This document shows, piece after piece, positions 10,670 through 23,274 of a DNA stretch of 64,000 nucleotides. Below the pieces are notes generated by a model that saw only the letters and a list, made by a program, of their open reading frames with translations, ran no database searches and had not been told where the DNA came from. Position numbers and translations under genes: made by a program. The first letter of the stretch is position 1, and each line of letters opens with the position of its first letter. The stretch is from Portunus trituberculatus (Eukaryota; Arthropoda; Malacostraca; Decapoda; Portunidae), in contig NC_059269.1 in NCBI RefSeq assembly GCF_017591435.1, forward strand, positions 1,525,980 through 1,589,979, in the 5' to 3' direction.

Positions 10670-12960
10670 CAATTTTGTTAGAATCCCTTTCTCTTTGTTT
10701 ATGGCTTTGCTAATGTAGCCAACGAATCCAGTAGAAGAAACATTTAACCCGAGAAGTTTACCAGCTTTGATAGTTTCTATTTCTTTATCATTACCAATAA
10801 TTTTCTTTGATTTGTATTGGGCCATAGGTATAATCTTAAACTTTTCTTCACTAGTCTTTATTTTCCATTTCTTTTCAAATTGATCTATTCTTTCGATCTC
10901 TCGTTCAACTTTTATTTTCATCATTGATTTGGATTTACTTGCGGTTGTTATCATCTGGGCTATATCATCGGCATACATTGTGTCTGTGCAACATATTCGG
11001 GTAGAGGGAGGTCATTAGTGTAAAAGTGTTGGTGATAAAACGCTGCCCTGTGGGACGCCACTTAATATTTTTGTTTTCTCTTATCTAAGAAAGTACACAG
11101 TATTTTTTTCCGAAATGTGAGGGAGTTCCTCATCTCAATACTTTATATTTAAGGCCATTATGCCACACCTTATCAAAAACTTTAGCAAAGACCAGATATA
11201 CCTGTTTCTTATCTGCTAGTGCATTAGCAACAGTCTCATACGTAGTTGTTATTGCAGTAGATGTTCCTTTATATGGCCTAAATCCTTGTTGTCTTTCTTT
11301 TAATATATTATTTTCAGATAGAAATGTGTTTAATCTTGCCAATATGGCTCTTTCTGAGATCTTGCCCAGTACTTCTAATAATGATATAGGACTGTAATTT
11401 ATAGGATTTACAGGGCTTTTGTCTTTTTTAGGTATATATTTAATAATTGCATCTTCGAAGACATTTAGAAAATATCCCGTTGTCAAACATGTGTTAAAGA
11501 TGTTTCTTAGGTATTCAAAGGTTTTAACAATGCATTTCTCTAATATTTGTATGTTTATTTTATTTTGTTCCAGAAATGTTTACTATTTTAGCTGTTCTTT
11601 GATACGCCGCGGAGCTTTCTTTTAGATCTCCTAATGTAATATTTTATTTCCTTTAAGGTGATTTCTCTTGTGTGATAGTTTCCGTTATTTAGTGTGTTCA
11701 TATCGACTGTTTGGTACGTGTTCACTCTGTTGATATTAATGTTAATGTAACAATCAATATGGTCTGAATGCTGGATACCAAAATGTCTTTCTTCCTCTTC
11801 CGTGATTCTAAAACATATCTCCACCTTTTTCCATTAGGTTACTCTTTTCTTGATCTGTAAAGTATTTATTTCCCTCTGTGTCTTTCATGTAGTTTGTGTG
11901 AGTTATCTTCTTTCCTTTTAAAGTTTTGATTTTGTTCCAGAAATGTTTACTATTTTAGCTGTTCTTTGATATAAAAGTTAATTTTTCCTTCCAGTTTTTA
12001 TTATAAGATTTCTTCTACCGTTCTCGTAATTCAGTTTCAATTCTTAAGTATTCTCTATATACCAAACATTTCTGCAAACTGTTTTAGGTTTATAAACCGG
12101 CCCTCCAGATACCTTATCTCACGTGTTACTTTTAATTGACATATAAACTGATGGGTTGACTTTGGTGTAGCTGCATTCATTGCGTTTTTCACTACTTTTA
12201 TCCAGTTCATTGTTGCCTTTTCCAGCTGTACTGTATTATTGCCATCGACATTTGTGACATCAGTTTGTGAATCTAGTTTGTGTTGAAACAAATCCCGGTC
12301 AGCTCTATGTATTCTATATATTTCTGGTTTTTCATTAATGAGTGGAGTTGTGGAGACTTTAAATATAACTGGAAAATTATCAGAAGTAGTTATTTTTCCT
12401 GTTTAAATAACGATGTTTATTAGAAAAAAAAATATTTGGATTAGTTGACGAATTTTGATTGAAAAAAAGCTGAAAAATGTGGTCTGATATGTATTAACTT
12501 TCCTTGATTAATGATATTTGTTAAACTTTTTCCCACAATATTACTATTTTTGTTACCAAAAACATTGTTCTTAGCATTAAAATCTACCAGAATATAAGTT
12601 GGAATGTTATTACTGAGAAGTGTGTGCATATCTGGGTAAGGTAGATACGGACGTCTGGAAGGTAGATAGGTGGTGGCTGTTATAACTGATCCTAAGCTTG
12701 TTTCTCTTTATGTAGCGAGAAAATCAGTAACAAAATCATCATACAGTTTGTGCTTAATGTTATATTTTACAGCAACTGCAGAGCCATCAGATAAATTTTC
12801 ACTATAATTGACTTTGTATACTCTGTATCCAGGAATTTTCATTTCATCAGTCGATTTTAACCCATGACTATTAACTAAAATAAGATCTGGATTGCTAGAA
12901 AGATACTGCTTGTTTGTGTTCCAGTTCAGGAATTATGTTACAAAAATTTCAGTTTACGAT
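10670..12960 (-). pseudogene. J2 ORF2 (endonuclease-reverse transcriptase), broken
   Basis: The endonuclease end reads LILVNSHGLKS and TYLPSRRPYLP, followed by TYILVDFNAKNNVFGNKNSN at 12441-12629; VDFNA replaces the usual GDxNA. Pre-RT text lies at 11588-12290. RT is at 11130-11486 (SPISLLEVLGKISERAI, QQGFRPYKGTSTAI, FAKVFDKVWHNGLKYK). The catalytic box MYADDIAQM is at about 10960-10980, followed by a Jockey-like tail (KKWKIKTSEEKFKIIP). A stretch of about 150 bases between motif A and YADD is frameshifted but present (GVPQGS-like text near 11040-11060). A 43-bp direct repeat at 11562 and 11929 disrupts the pre-RT region. Dead copy. Confidence 0.8.
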
Positions 12961-13559
12961 TAATGATGTGATTTTTTTCCTGAGGCGTGGATCCCTTCCT
13001 TGCAATGGTGAACGCTCCTGATCAAGCTCACATCTTATTTACCGGTATTCATCTGGTTCCGCCTCGAGCCAGCACTTTGTTAATTCTATATTCTCTTTGC
13101 CTGCTTTCCTCAAAACCTGGTCTTCTGTATATTCTTTATTTGTGTATCTATATTTGTAAGTGTTATTTTGAATTCCTTTAACAAGATATTCTGCTGTAAA
13201 GTTATTTGGACACCCCTTGTTTTTTGTATTATAAAACTGCAGCCCTAAGTCACTCCAACGTCTTGCTGATGCATCAGTGACGCACTACTTACATTTAATT
13301 CTCCAAGGCTTCTTTGTCTACTTAAGGTGGCCTTTTGTTCTAAGGTAACTGACTCAGGGATTGTGTATCTTCACTTGCTGCAGCTGCTTCTGTTATATTA
13401 ATGTCATTATCAGGTATTACTAAGTTTGGTAGATTATATGCTTTCAGTATTTCATCAAGTTCTTGAGCATAGCAACCTGGTTTCTCTTGGATTTTACTCT
13501 GTGCATGAGCAACACATATATTTATTTTAAGAAGTTCTTCTTTAGTGATTTAAGGATAA

Positions 13560-13881
13560 TTAGAGTTATAGTTAGGCAGATTTGTTGAAGTGTTGACTTG
13601 CTCAAACAACATTAGAATAAGTCATTTTCTGTCTTTCATTTTCTTGAGCCCTTTTCTCTTTTAGAAACTCATTCCTTTTAATACATTTCATAGCCAGCAA
13701 GCTGTGATTCTCTCCACAATTCAGATATTTTTTTATGTTGTTCCTTGCATTGATGCCAGACATGCCCTTCAGTACCACACTCCGAACAAAGTTTATAGTC
13801 TCTATTCTTTGGACATTCATTAGTATAATGGTGCTCTAAGGCAAAGCATCTCATACAGCATTTAATTGGTATGGACATATC
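13560..13881 (-). pseudogene. J2 ORF1, 3' part with double zinc knuckle
   Basis: The frame reads CCMRCFALEHHYTNECP, then KLCSECGTEGHVWHQC. These are two CCHC knuckles (C-x2-C-x4-H-x4-C) in tandem, as in Jockey ORF1 proteins that bind element RNA. It continues KISELWRES and ends near 13602 in a polar tail. Its upstream half lies across the inserted L2A LINE at 16022-16320. Confidence 0.8.
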
Positions 13882-13888
13882 AAGTTTG

Positions 13889-16014
13889 TGCTGAACGCAT
13901 AACAGAGGTGTTACATTCCTCATTCTTTTTCTCAACCTAAACCTTCTAAGCCTTGGTTTAACTCAGCCTGTTCTCGTGCTATACATGATAGAGATGTTGC
14001 CCACAAAAGGTACTTGAGAGTTCCATCTCCTGAATCTCATGCACTTTATATCTCTGCCCAGAATCATGCCAAGTCTGTTCTTCAACTTGCCAAACACTCT
14101 TTCATAAATAGGAAATGTCAAAATCTTTCAAACTCAAACTCTCCTCGTGACTTCTGGCATCTAGCCAAAAACATCTCAAATAACTTCACTTCTTCATCTT
14201 TCCCTCCCTTATTTCATCCTGATGGCACCACTGCCATCTCTTCTGTCTCTAAAGCTGAACTCTTTTCTCAAATCTTTGCTCACAACTCCACCTTGGACGA
14301 TTCTGGGCTTATCCCTCCCTCTCCTCCTCCCTCTGACTATTTCATGTCTACAATCAAAATTCTTCGTAATGATGTTTTCCATGCCCTTGCTGGCCTAAAC
14401 CCTCGGAAGGCTTATGGACCTAATGGGGTCCCTCCTATTGTTCTCAAAAACTGTGCTTCTGTGCTTGAACCTTGCCTGGCCAAACTCTTCCAACTTTGTC
14501 TATCGACTTCTACCTTTCCTTCCTGCTGGAAGTTCACCTACATTCAGCTTGTTCCTAAAAAGGGTGACCGTTCTAACCCCTCAAACTACCGTCCTATAGC
14601 TTTAATCTCTTGCTTGTCTAAAGTTTATGAATCTATCCTGAATAGGAAGATTCTCAAACATCTGTCACTTCACAATCTTCTGTCTGATCGCCAGTATGGG
14701 TTCCGTCAAGGTCGCTCTACTGGTGATCTTCTGGCTTTCCTTACTGAGTCTTGGTCATCCTCTTTTAGAGATTTCGGTGAAACTTTTGCTGTTGCGTTAG
14801 ACATATCAAAAGCTTTTGATAGAGTCTGGCATAAAGGTTTAATTTCAAAACTGCCCTCTTACGGCTTCTATCCTTCTCTCTGCAACTTTATCTCATGTTT
14901 CCTTTCCGACCGCTCTATTGCTGCTGTGGTAGACGGCTACTGTTCTTCTCCTAAACCTATTAATAGTGGTGTTTCTCAGGGTTCTGTCCTGTCACCCACT
15001 CTCTTTCTATTATTCATTAATGACCTTCTTAACCAAACTTCTTGCCCTATCCACTCCTACGCTGATGATACCACCCTACATCTTTCCACGTTCTTTCAGA
15101 GACGTCCGACTCTTCAGGAAATTAACAGATCACGCGGGGACGCCACGGAACGCCTGACTTCCGATCTTTCTAAAATTTCCGATTGGGGCAGAGAAAATCT
15201 AGTAGTTTTCAATGCCTCAAAAAACTCAATTCCTCCATCTATCAACTCGACACAACCTTCCAGACAACTATCCCCCTCTTCTTCAATGACACTCAACTGT
15301 CTTCCTCTTCCACAGTGAATATCCTCGGTCTGTCCTTTGCTCATAATCTTAACTGGAAACTTCACATCTCATCTCTTGTTAAAACAGCTTCTATGAAGTT
15401 AGGTGTTCTGAGGCGTCTCCGCCAGTTTTTCTCGCCTCTCCAACTGCTTACTCTGTATAAGGGCCTTATCCGTCCCTGTATGGAGTACTCTTCGCATGTT
15501 TGGGGGGGTTCCAGTCACACAGCTTTGCTTGATAAGGTGGAATCGAAAGCTCTTCGTCTCATCAACTCTCCTCCTCTGACTAACTGTCTTCAGTCTCTTT
15601 TTCACCGCCGAAATGTTGTATTCCTTTCTATATTTTATCGCTATTTTCATGGTAACTGTTCTACTGATCTTGCTAACTGCATGCATCCCCTCCTGCTGCG
15701 GCCACGCTGCAGAAGGCTTTCTTCCTCTCATCCCTATTCTGTCCAACTCTCTAATGCAAGAGTTAACCAGTACGCTCAATCATTCATCTCTTTCACTGGT
15801 AAACTCTGGAACTCCCTCCCTGCATCTGTATTTTCAAATTCCTACAACTTGTTTTCTTTTCAGAGGGAGGTATCGAGGCATCTGCTCCCCTAATTCTGGC
15901 TGACGGTTTTGGCACTTTTTGTACTCTTTGGAGAGCCAGCGCTCAAGTTGGCTTTATTCTAACTTTTTTTTTTGCCCTTGGCTGGCCCTCTTTTTTACGT
16001 AAAAAAAAAAAAAA
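13889..16014 (+). mobile_element. LINE family L2A copy 1, 5'-truncated
   Basis: This plus-strand LINE starts inside the linker after its endonuclease (TGCTGAACGCATAACAGAGG, matching 24417-24436 in copy 2). It runs through RT to a 3' UTR and an A16 tail (16001-16016). It is flanked by AAGTTTG at 13882-13888 and at 16015-16021, a 7-bp target duplication (the last two As of the tail are shared). It sits in the J2 ORF1. A 5' truncation plus poly-A tail plus short duplication is the signature of target-primed reverse transcription. Confidence 0.88.
14014..15893 (+). pseudogene. L2A copy 1 reverse transcriptase ORF
   Basis: A 434-codon open frame (14014-15318) carries the RT: NYRPIALISCLSKVYESILN, QYGFRQGRSTGDLLAF, motif A ALDISKAFDRVWH, GVSQGSVLSPTLFLLFIND and the catalytic HSYADDTTLH. 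Near 15200 a run of six As shifts the frame; the tail continues at 15183-15893 (LGLSFAHNLNWKLHISSL, EYSSHVWGGSSHTALLDKVE, KLWNSLPASVF) to a stop at 15893. The protein would copy element RNA at a nicked target. The first-listed motif A Asp and both Asp residues of YADD are intact. One base in a homopolymer separates this from an intact RT-to-C-terminus frame, so it is either recent or a sequencing error. The clade is not assigned. Confidence 0.88.
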
Positions 16015-16021
16015 AAGTTTG

Positions 16022-16330
16022 ATTTCATGGCATGGAATGCTTTAACACCAACTTCTGTACATTTTTTTCTTTGCAAATATAGTCTGAGTAAATGTGAGTT
16101 TGATGGTAGGGGAATTTGCAAATTCATAAACTTCTTCAAGGTCATCTCCAATCCAAGAATTCCGCCGTGCTAGTTCTTCCCCAATATCAGCAATGCTTCA
16201 TTCATATCTGAGATGGTCAACGCCAGGGATGAGGACGCTCTTTTTAGCTCTAAGATCTGGTGGCATGACAGGACTAAACTCATTTTTGGGCAAGTTCATG
16301 TTTTGTTTGTGCATTGGCAAAACTCATGAT
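16022..16330 (-). pseudogene. J2 ORF1, 5' part
   Basis: On minus this reads PVMPPDLRAKKSVLIPGVDH, then NSWIGDDLEEVYEF and SIPCHEIKL, which align block by block with J1 ORF1 (PIMPPELRAKRTIILFNVDD, NNWLIGGIESVFKI, SIPSHNIKI). It flows into the zinc-knuckle half once the L2A insertion and one copy of the duplication are ignored. Frameshifts are present. Confidence 0.75.
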
Positions 16331-17325
16331 TACACACCGATTGTTTAAGGAACTAAAATATGTAAAAAAATGAGTTATTTTGGTGTTTTCCAGCATTTCG
16401 TGCACCAAAACTCAGAAATACATGTAAAACAACTATGTACACAATTATTGTTATAACGTCTTATTCATATGTTTCCAAAGTGTTTTATGAAAAAAAAACA
16501 ATATCCATTAAAAATTTAGTATATTGAAGTCATTTTGACTTCAATATACTAAATTGATGAAAATAAGCAAAAATAGAGAAGCGAAATAAAAGTATTAAAA
16601 AGCGTGTTATTTTAAAAATGTTCTGCTTTATATGCACGAAAAAAAAAGGTAAAACGCGTATATACACACTATATGTTTACAGAACTAAAATATGGACATA
16701 AAATGGCTTATTTTGGTGTTTTATAGCATTTTATCCACACAAAAATCAGAAAAAAACAGTTAAACATGTATGTACACTGTATTAGTAAAAAACTTAGTAT
16801 GTATGTGTTTTAAAGTTGTTTTCTGGAAAAAAAACATCTTGATTGAAAATTCAGTATATTTAAGTCATTTAAAAAAGCAAGTAATCAAAAAGAAACAAAA
16901 TAAAAGTAGCAAAAACGTGTTATTTTAGTAGTTTTCAGCTTTGTTTTTTGCATCAAAACACAAAAAAACATTCACAACGCATAATTATACACTATTTGTT
17001 TAAGGAACTGAAAAATGTAAAAAAAATCGGTTATTATGGTTCTTTCCAGCATTTTATGCAACAAAACTCAGAAATGCAGGCAAAACAAGTGTATACACCA
17101 TATTTGTTATAAACGTCTTATTTTTATGTTTTTAAGATGCTTTAGAAAAAAAAAATCTCAATTAAAGATTTCGTATATTAATGTCATTTTACATTCTTAC
17201 ATTTTAAAACGAGAAAAATGGTGAAAATAAACCAAACTAGAGAAACGAAATAAAAGTAACAAAAACGTGTTATTTTGTGGTTTTCTACTTTTAATGCACC
17301 AAAACAGAAATGCAGGGAAAACTCT
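16331..17325 (-). repeat. AT-rich ~335-bp satellite, inverted arm
   Basis: About three units of the satellite seen at 7690-10665, here in reverse orientation (TTTTCCAGCATTTCGTGCAC, GTTTAAGGAACTAAAATATG). The two arms therefore face each other across the J2/L2A nest. The right edge is at about 17325, where a LINE 3' end begins. Confidence 0.85.
16515..16553. other. Perfect 39-bp palindrome in the satellite
   Basis: Arms of 18 bp (TTTAGTATATTGAAGTCA and its exact complement) surround a TTT loop. In other units the right arm is followed by GTGTAACATTG-type sequence that is absent here, so the hairpin replaced part of one unit. Confidence 0.9.
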
Positions 17326-17697
17326 TGTATGCATTGCCAGAGAGGGTTGTAAATAGCACTAGTTTGACAATGTTTAAAAACAGATTAGATAGGCACTTAA
17401 ATTTATTAGATTTATAATTATGTATAGCGCTGCATGATAGTTTTTATAAGAAATTTACTATAGTTAAACAAGACAGGATCCCCATGTACGGGGATCACAG
17501 ATTGTAGAGGAATTCGCTGCAGGACTTAGCCCTGTAATGGGCCAAATATTTAGAATTAGTATATAATGTATTGTGTACTTGTAAGTGTATCTTTAAGTAC
17601 TGATGACGAGGTCGCTGTGCGACTGATACAGGATAACCTAGACGGGCCCTGGTGACCCTTTGTTATCCTATTATTTATGTTATGTTATGTTATGTTA
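17326..17697 (+). mobile_element. CR1-like LINE 3' end
   Basis: A short frame reads LPERVVNSTSLTMFKNRLD and ends LLDL-stop, the C-terminal signature of CR1-type LINE proteins. About 270 bases of 3' UTR follow, ending in four ATGTT repeats (17672-17695). Short tandem 3' repeats instead of poly-A are typical of CR1-type elements. It is strongly 5'-truncated. Confidence 0.75.
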
Positions 17698-17718
17698 GCC
17701 ACCTGATGGAATCTAAGG

Positions 17719-17719
<1 letters not shown>

Positions 17720-17798
<79 letters not shown>
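17720..17798. repeat. (GT)n microsatellite
   Basis: About 39 GT repeats, 22 bases after the ATGTT tail of the LINE 3' end. Confidence 0.97.
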
Positions 17799-17800
<2 letters not shown>

Positions 17801-18075
17801 CTATGCCTAGTTTAACGTGAAGTAGCGAGGTCTATATCCATTCCCCCTCTCTCTCTCTCTCTCTCTCCGGTTTCTCTCGCACTGGGATCAACTGACCTTA
17901 CACTTTCCAGTAACCGAATTTACCCGGCCTCGTCTTCCGTATTCGGCCTTCAAATGATCGGAGAGGTTGCTGGGTAGGATGGTGGGACTAGGCGGCTGTG
18001 AAAGGGGGTGGGTGTATAGCTGGAGGGTTGGGGAGGGAGGGGTGGAGTTGTGTATTTAAAGATTTTTTCGTCTTT
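17799..18075. other. Unassigned sequence with a short (CT)n
   Basis: A (CT)10 tract lies at about 17847-17867. A G-rich stretch follows at 17960-18050. No coding or mobile-element signature is seen. Confidence 0.4.
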
Positions 18076-18084
18076 GTTCGTTTT

Positions 18085-18345
18085 GATTTAGTTTTTATGT
18101 ATATGTGAGTGTATTTGGCTCTTTTCTTCTTTTTTTCCGTTTTTTACTTGGTTTCAAGTATATGTGAGTGTATGTGGCTATTTTTCATAATTTCTTTTCG
18201 TTTTTTATTTGGTTTTATGTGTATGTGAGTGTATGTGGCTATTTTTCCTTTTTCTTTTTTTTTTTACTTGGTTTTATGTGTATGTGAGTGTATGTGGCTA
18301 TTTTTCCTCTTTTTTTTCGTTTTTTTATTTATTTTTTATGTATGT
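18085..18345 (+). repeat. 60-bp minisatellite, 4-5 copies
   Basis: The word TATGTGAGTGTATGTGGCTA recurs every 60 bases (near 18102, 18161, 18221 and 18281), followed by TTTTTC, a T-rich stretch and a CGTTTTTTAYTTGGTTT-like block. The first copy is the most diverged (TATTTGGCTC). Confidence 0.9.
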
Positions 18346-18740
18346 ATGATTCAGATTCAGATTCAGATTAATTTGATTTTGCTCAGACTTTGTAAACAAA
18401 GTCCTTCTATAATTTTAGAAATAAACTAAGAAAGAAGTAATATTATCTATTACATAAAATCAAATTTCTGTAATAAACGTTTTGTTATCTAAACAACTTA
18501 TAGATAGCTCTCAAGAAATGGGACATATTGGTTAAAATTTGTAGATTTTTACTTTGCATTAACAGAGTAAACTTATTTAATGTTGGATTATTTCTGTAAT
18601 AGAATGGTATATATTTGTTTCTAAGTTCCACAATATTTTCATTAGGACATAACAATATGACATGAAATTCATCTCCAACACCATTATTTCTACATTTTAA
18701 ACATAATCTTTCTTCTCTTCTTACATTTGCATATCATCCT
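18346..18740 (-). mobile_element. LINE 3' end with RT-associated zinc ribbon
   Basis: The minus frame reads CLKCRNNGVGDEFHVILLC, then RNKYIPFYYRNNPTLNKF, and stops near 18437. This is the Cys/His motif and conserved tail found after the RT domain in several invertebrate LINEs. The 3' UTR ends in four TGAATC-type repeats (18347-18368). It is 5'-truncated by unassigned sequence at about 18740. Confidence 0.75.
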
Positions 18741-20057
<1,317 letters not shown>

Positions 20058-20065
20058 TTACATTC

Positions 20066-20068
<3 letters not shown>

Positions 20069-20104
<36 letters not shown>
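20069..20104. repeat. (GA)n microsatellite
   Basis: About 18 GA units, 13 bases after the (AC)n tract and just before a LINE fragment. Confidence 0.97.
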
Positions 20105-20109
<5 letters not shown>

Positions 20110-20124
20110 ATTTAAAAGACTAGA

Positions 20125-20672
20125 TTAAAAACTATGTAAACTTCCAGAGCTTCTGGTGTAATGAGGCAAATTGTTCCAGAATGTTGGTCCACATATAGTA
20201 GTGGGCCTGGCACCAGAGTCTGTTTTGGCTCTTGGTATGTGAAGGTTATTTTCTTGCCTTGTTATGCTTGCAGCCCTTTTTCTAACTGTGGGGAACTTTA
20301 TATACCAGTCTGGGTATAATCCATGGACTGCTTTGTAAACAGTGGTACACTTTTCAAAAACATATTTGTCGTTAATGGTCAACCACTTTAGTTCTTTTAT
20401 GAAAGGAGTTGCATGGTCATATTTCCTCGCTCCTGCGATGGCAACTTTGCAGCAAAATGTTGTAAATTTTGCACACTGTGAAGAAGCGTTTTACAAGTAC
20501 TGCCCCAAATGCTGATACAATAATTTATAAGACTAAGCACCAGAGACAGCACAACAATAATTCGGGTAGTTTTATCAAAATGCTCACTTACTCTGTTAAG
20601 AAACATTAATACTCCCATGACCTTCTTGTTAAGTTCATCAATATGCACATCAAAAGCATATATTTATCAAAA
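20125..20672 (-). pseudogene. LINE RT C-terminal region (CR1/L2-like), partial
   Basis: From the scaffold gap leftward: HIDELNKKVMGVLMFLNRVS, LINYCISIWGSTCKTLLHSV, QNLQHFAAKLP, then (after a frameshift near 20390) WYIKFPTVRKRAAS, DSGARPTT and TFWNNLPHYTRSSGSLHSF ending in a stop near 20125. This is the post-RT segment of a CR1/L2-type LINE, different in wording from the R3 family next door. The RT itself lies in the N gap or is missing. Confidence 0.75.
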
Positions 20673-21172
20673 NNNNNNNNNNNNNNNNNNNNNNNNNNNN
20701 NNNNNNNNNNNNNNNNNNNNNNNNNNNNNNNNNNNNNNNNNNNNNNNNNNNNNNNNNNNNNNNNNNNNNNNNNNNNNNNNNNNNNNNNNNNNNNNNNNNN
20801 NNNNNNNNNNNNNNNNNNNNNNNNNNNNNNNNNNNNNNNNNNNNNNNNNNNNNNNNNNNNNNNNNNNNNNNNNNNNNNNNNNNNNNNNNNNNNNNNNNNN
20901 NNNNNNNNNNNNNNNNNNNNNNNNNNNNNNNNNNNNNNNNNNNNNNNNNNNNNNNNNNNNNNNNNNNNNNNNNNNNNNNNNNNNNNNNNNNNNNNNNNNN
21001 NNNNNNNNNNNNNNNNNNNNNNNNNNNNNNNNNNNNNNNNNNNNNNNNNNNNNNNNNNNNNNNNNNNNNNNNNNNNNNNNNNNNNNNNNNNNNNNNNNNN
21101 NNNNNNNNNNNNNNNNNNNNNNNNNNNNNNNNNNNNNNNNNNNNNNNNNNNNNNNNNNNNNNNNNNNNNNNN
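20673..21172. other. Assembly gap of exactly 500 N
   Basis: A round 500-base run of N is a scaffolding placeholder, so the true distance is unknown. It separates two different LINEs. Confidence 0.99.
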
Positions 21173-22905
21173 CTCATCGTTTCCTCTGAATCTTGTGCAT
21201 TCCTTTACTCTCTGGTCCATCATATTGTCTATCATTAGGTTCAGAATCTTTCTCCCAGGCTTCTTCCCCATACCACTTTCATAATTTTCCCAGTCCACTT
21301 CTTTACAGTTGAAATCTCCTACTAATATCACTTTTCTCCTTTCTTTAACGATTCTCATTAGACTCCTTATTGTGTCATCTATCATGTCTTTATATTCTTG
21401 ATTGGTCCATGAATTTGTTTTGGTGGCACATATGTTACAATGATTGTTAACTCTTTTTATTAATATGCATCTTAATATACAATACTTCTGCTTTTCCTTC
21501 CCACATTCCATTTGGTTGATCACTATCTCCTTCCTTAACATTATCATGACTCCTCCTCCTCCTTTACCCACTCTGTCTCTTCTCCATACATTATACCTAT
21601 TATCCAAATCTATTTTGATTGCCTCATTTAGTTTTGTTTCAGCCAGGCATACAATATCTGGATTTTCTTTCCTTATGTAATCTCTTAATTCTAATTTACT
21701 TGATAAAACCCGTCTGTGTTCGTATACATCATTTTTAGTCTTTTGCCTTTATCATTTTAGTTAAACTTGTTCCACTTTTTCTCTTCCTTCTCGTTTATAT
21801 ACCATTTCCTTATCCTGTCTCCTAGAATTCTCTAAAAAAAGCCTTCTTGTCCTCTTCTGACCTTTCATTATTTTTTTCCCTTACTGCTGCTGCCAGTTCA
21901 TTGTATCTCTTCCTTTCTTCCTCATTTCTATTTTTCTTTATATAGATATCCTTGCAGCCTTCTGTTTCTCTAAGTTTTGTTGTTCTATATAATATTTCTT
22001 CTGTTGCTGCTTGTGATTTTAGTAGTATTTTAATTGGTCTCGTTTTCCTTCTTGATATGGTCCCATTCTGTTTATTTCTTCTACTTCCTCTTCCAAGTTC
22101 TGCCTATCTTCGTCATTAAGATTCTTCAGTAGGTCTTTGACTGATTTCATTTCTTCTTTTTCTCTTTTGGTCTATATTTTATATTTTTTCTTTTATTCCA
22201 AATCGACTACACTCTTCTTTTTTCTGCAATTTCTAACTAGATTTTCTTTTGTCTTGAGGACTCCTATCATTTTGTTTGTCATATTTTCTTCTTTTTCTTT
22301 AAGTTGTTCTTGAATCACCTCCTGAAAATCAGCCTTATCTTTCTTATCTTGGACTCTCCATGCTTGTACTTCTTTTTTAATCACGTTCTGTACTCTTTCC
22401 TCTTCCTTGTTTACTAGATCTTTCAGCTTCTCCTTTTCTTTCTCGGCTTTACCGAGTCCTTCTTCCATCTGCTTCTTGTAGTTAGCTACTTCCTTTTTTA
22501 GTTCTTTGTTTTCTGCTCTTAGCCTAGCTTCATTTTCTTCCACTTTTCTTATCCTTTCTCTCAGTCTTATAAACTCCATTTCCTGTTCTTTATTCTCTTT
22601 CATTTCCATCTTCTCCTTTATCAGTTTATCTAGTTTACATTCAATATTTGACACTCTCTTAAGTAGTGAAGTTGTCGTGTATCGAACCCTTGAATGCGTT
22701 CTCCCTCACCGACATAGTCATCATCAGCCCTTCTCTATTCTCATGTCTGCATTTGGATGGAATATCTTTTCACTCATTATTCTTACTAATTGATTTCATG
22801 AGAAAGAGTCCACACTACCTGCCCAGGCCACTGTAAATACTATACAACAGGTGTAGTGAAGATCAGCTGATCGTCAGAACTGCGCCAGTCGTCCGCCTCA
22901 ACCTG
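21173..22905 (-). mobile_element. R3 LINE copy A (5' half)
   Basis: This holds a 5' leader, ORF1 (ATG at 22777) and the endonuclease part of ORF2 up to the gap. ORF1 is a Lys/Glu-rich coiled coil (KLDKLIKEKMEMKENKEQEM) followed by an RRM-like and C-terminal region (YIKKNRNEEERK). The endonuclease shows RRDRVGKGGGGVMIML, ATKTNSWTNQEYKDMIDD and VGDFNCKEVDWENYESGMG. It is nearly identical to copy F at 39.24-40.99 kb (subfamily 2). Several one-base indels break its frames. Its 5' end touches the (GT)n that forms the 3' tail of copy B. Confidence 0.85.
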
Positions 22906-22908
22906 TCT

Positions 22909-23274
<366 letters not shown>

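Larger units (their letters stand above)
10666..16330 (-). mobile_element. Jockey-like LINE J2, split by another LINE
   Basis: On the minus strand this gives ORF1 (16320-16022, then 13881 to about 13560), endonuclease (about 12960-12440) and RT (about 11490-10670). ORF1 is interrupted by an L2A LINE at 13889-16014. Its RT (INYSPISLLEVLGKISERAI, YADDIAQM) and ORF1 (CCMRCFALEHHYTNECP) parallel J1. The 3' end passes straight into AT-rich satellite without a poly-A tail, so the element is 3'-truncated or was broken there. Frames are disrupted throughout. Confidence 0.8.
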
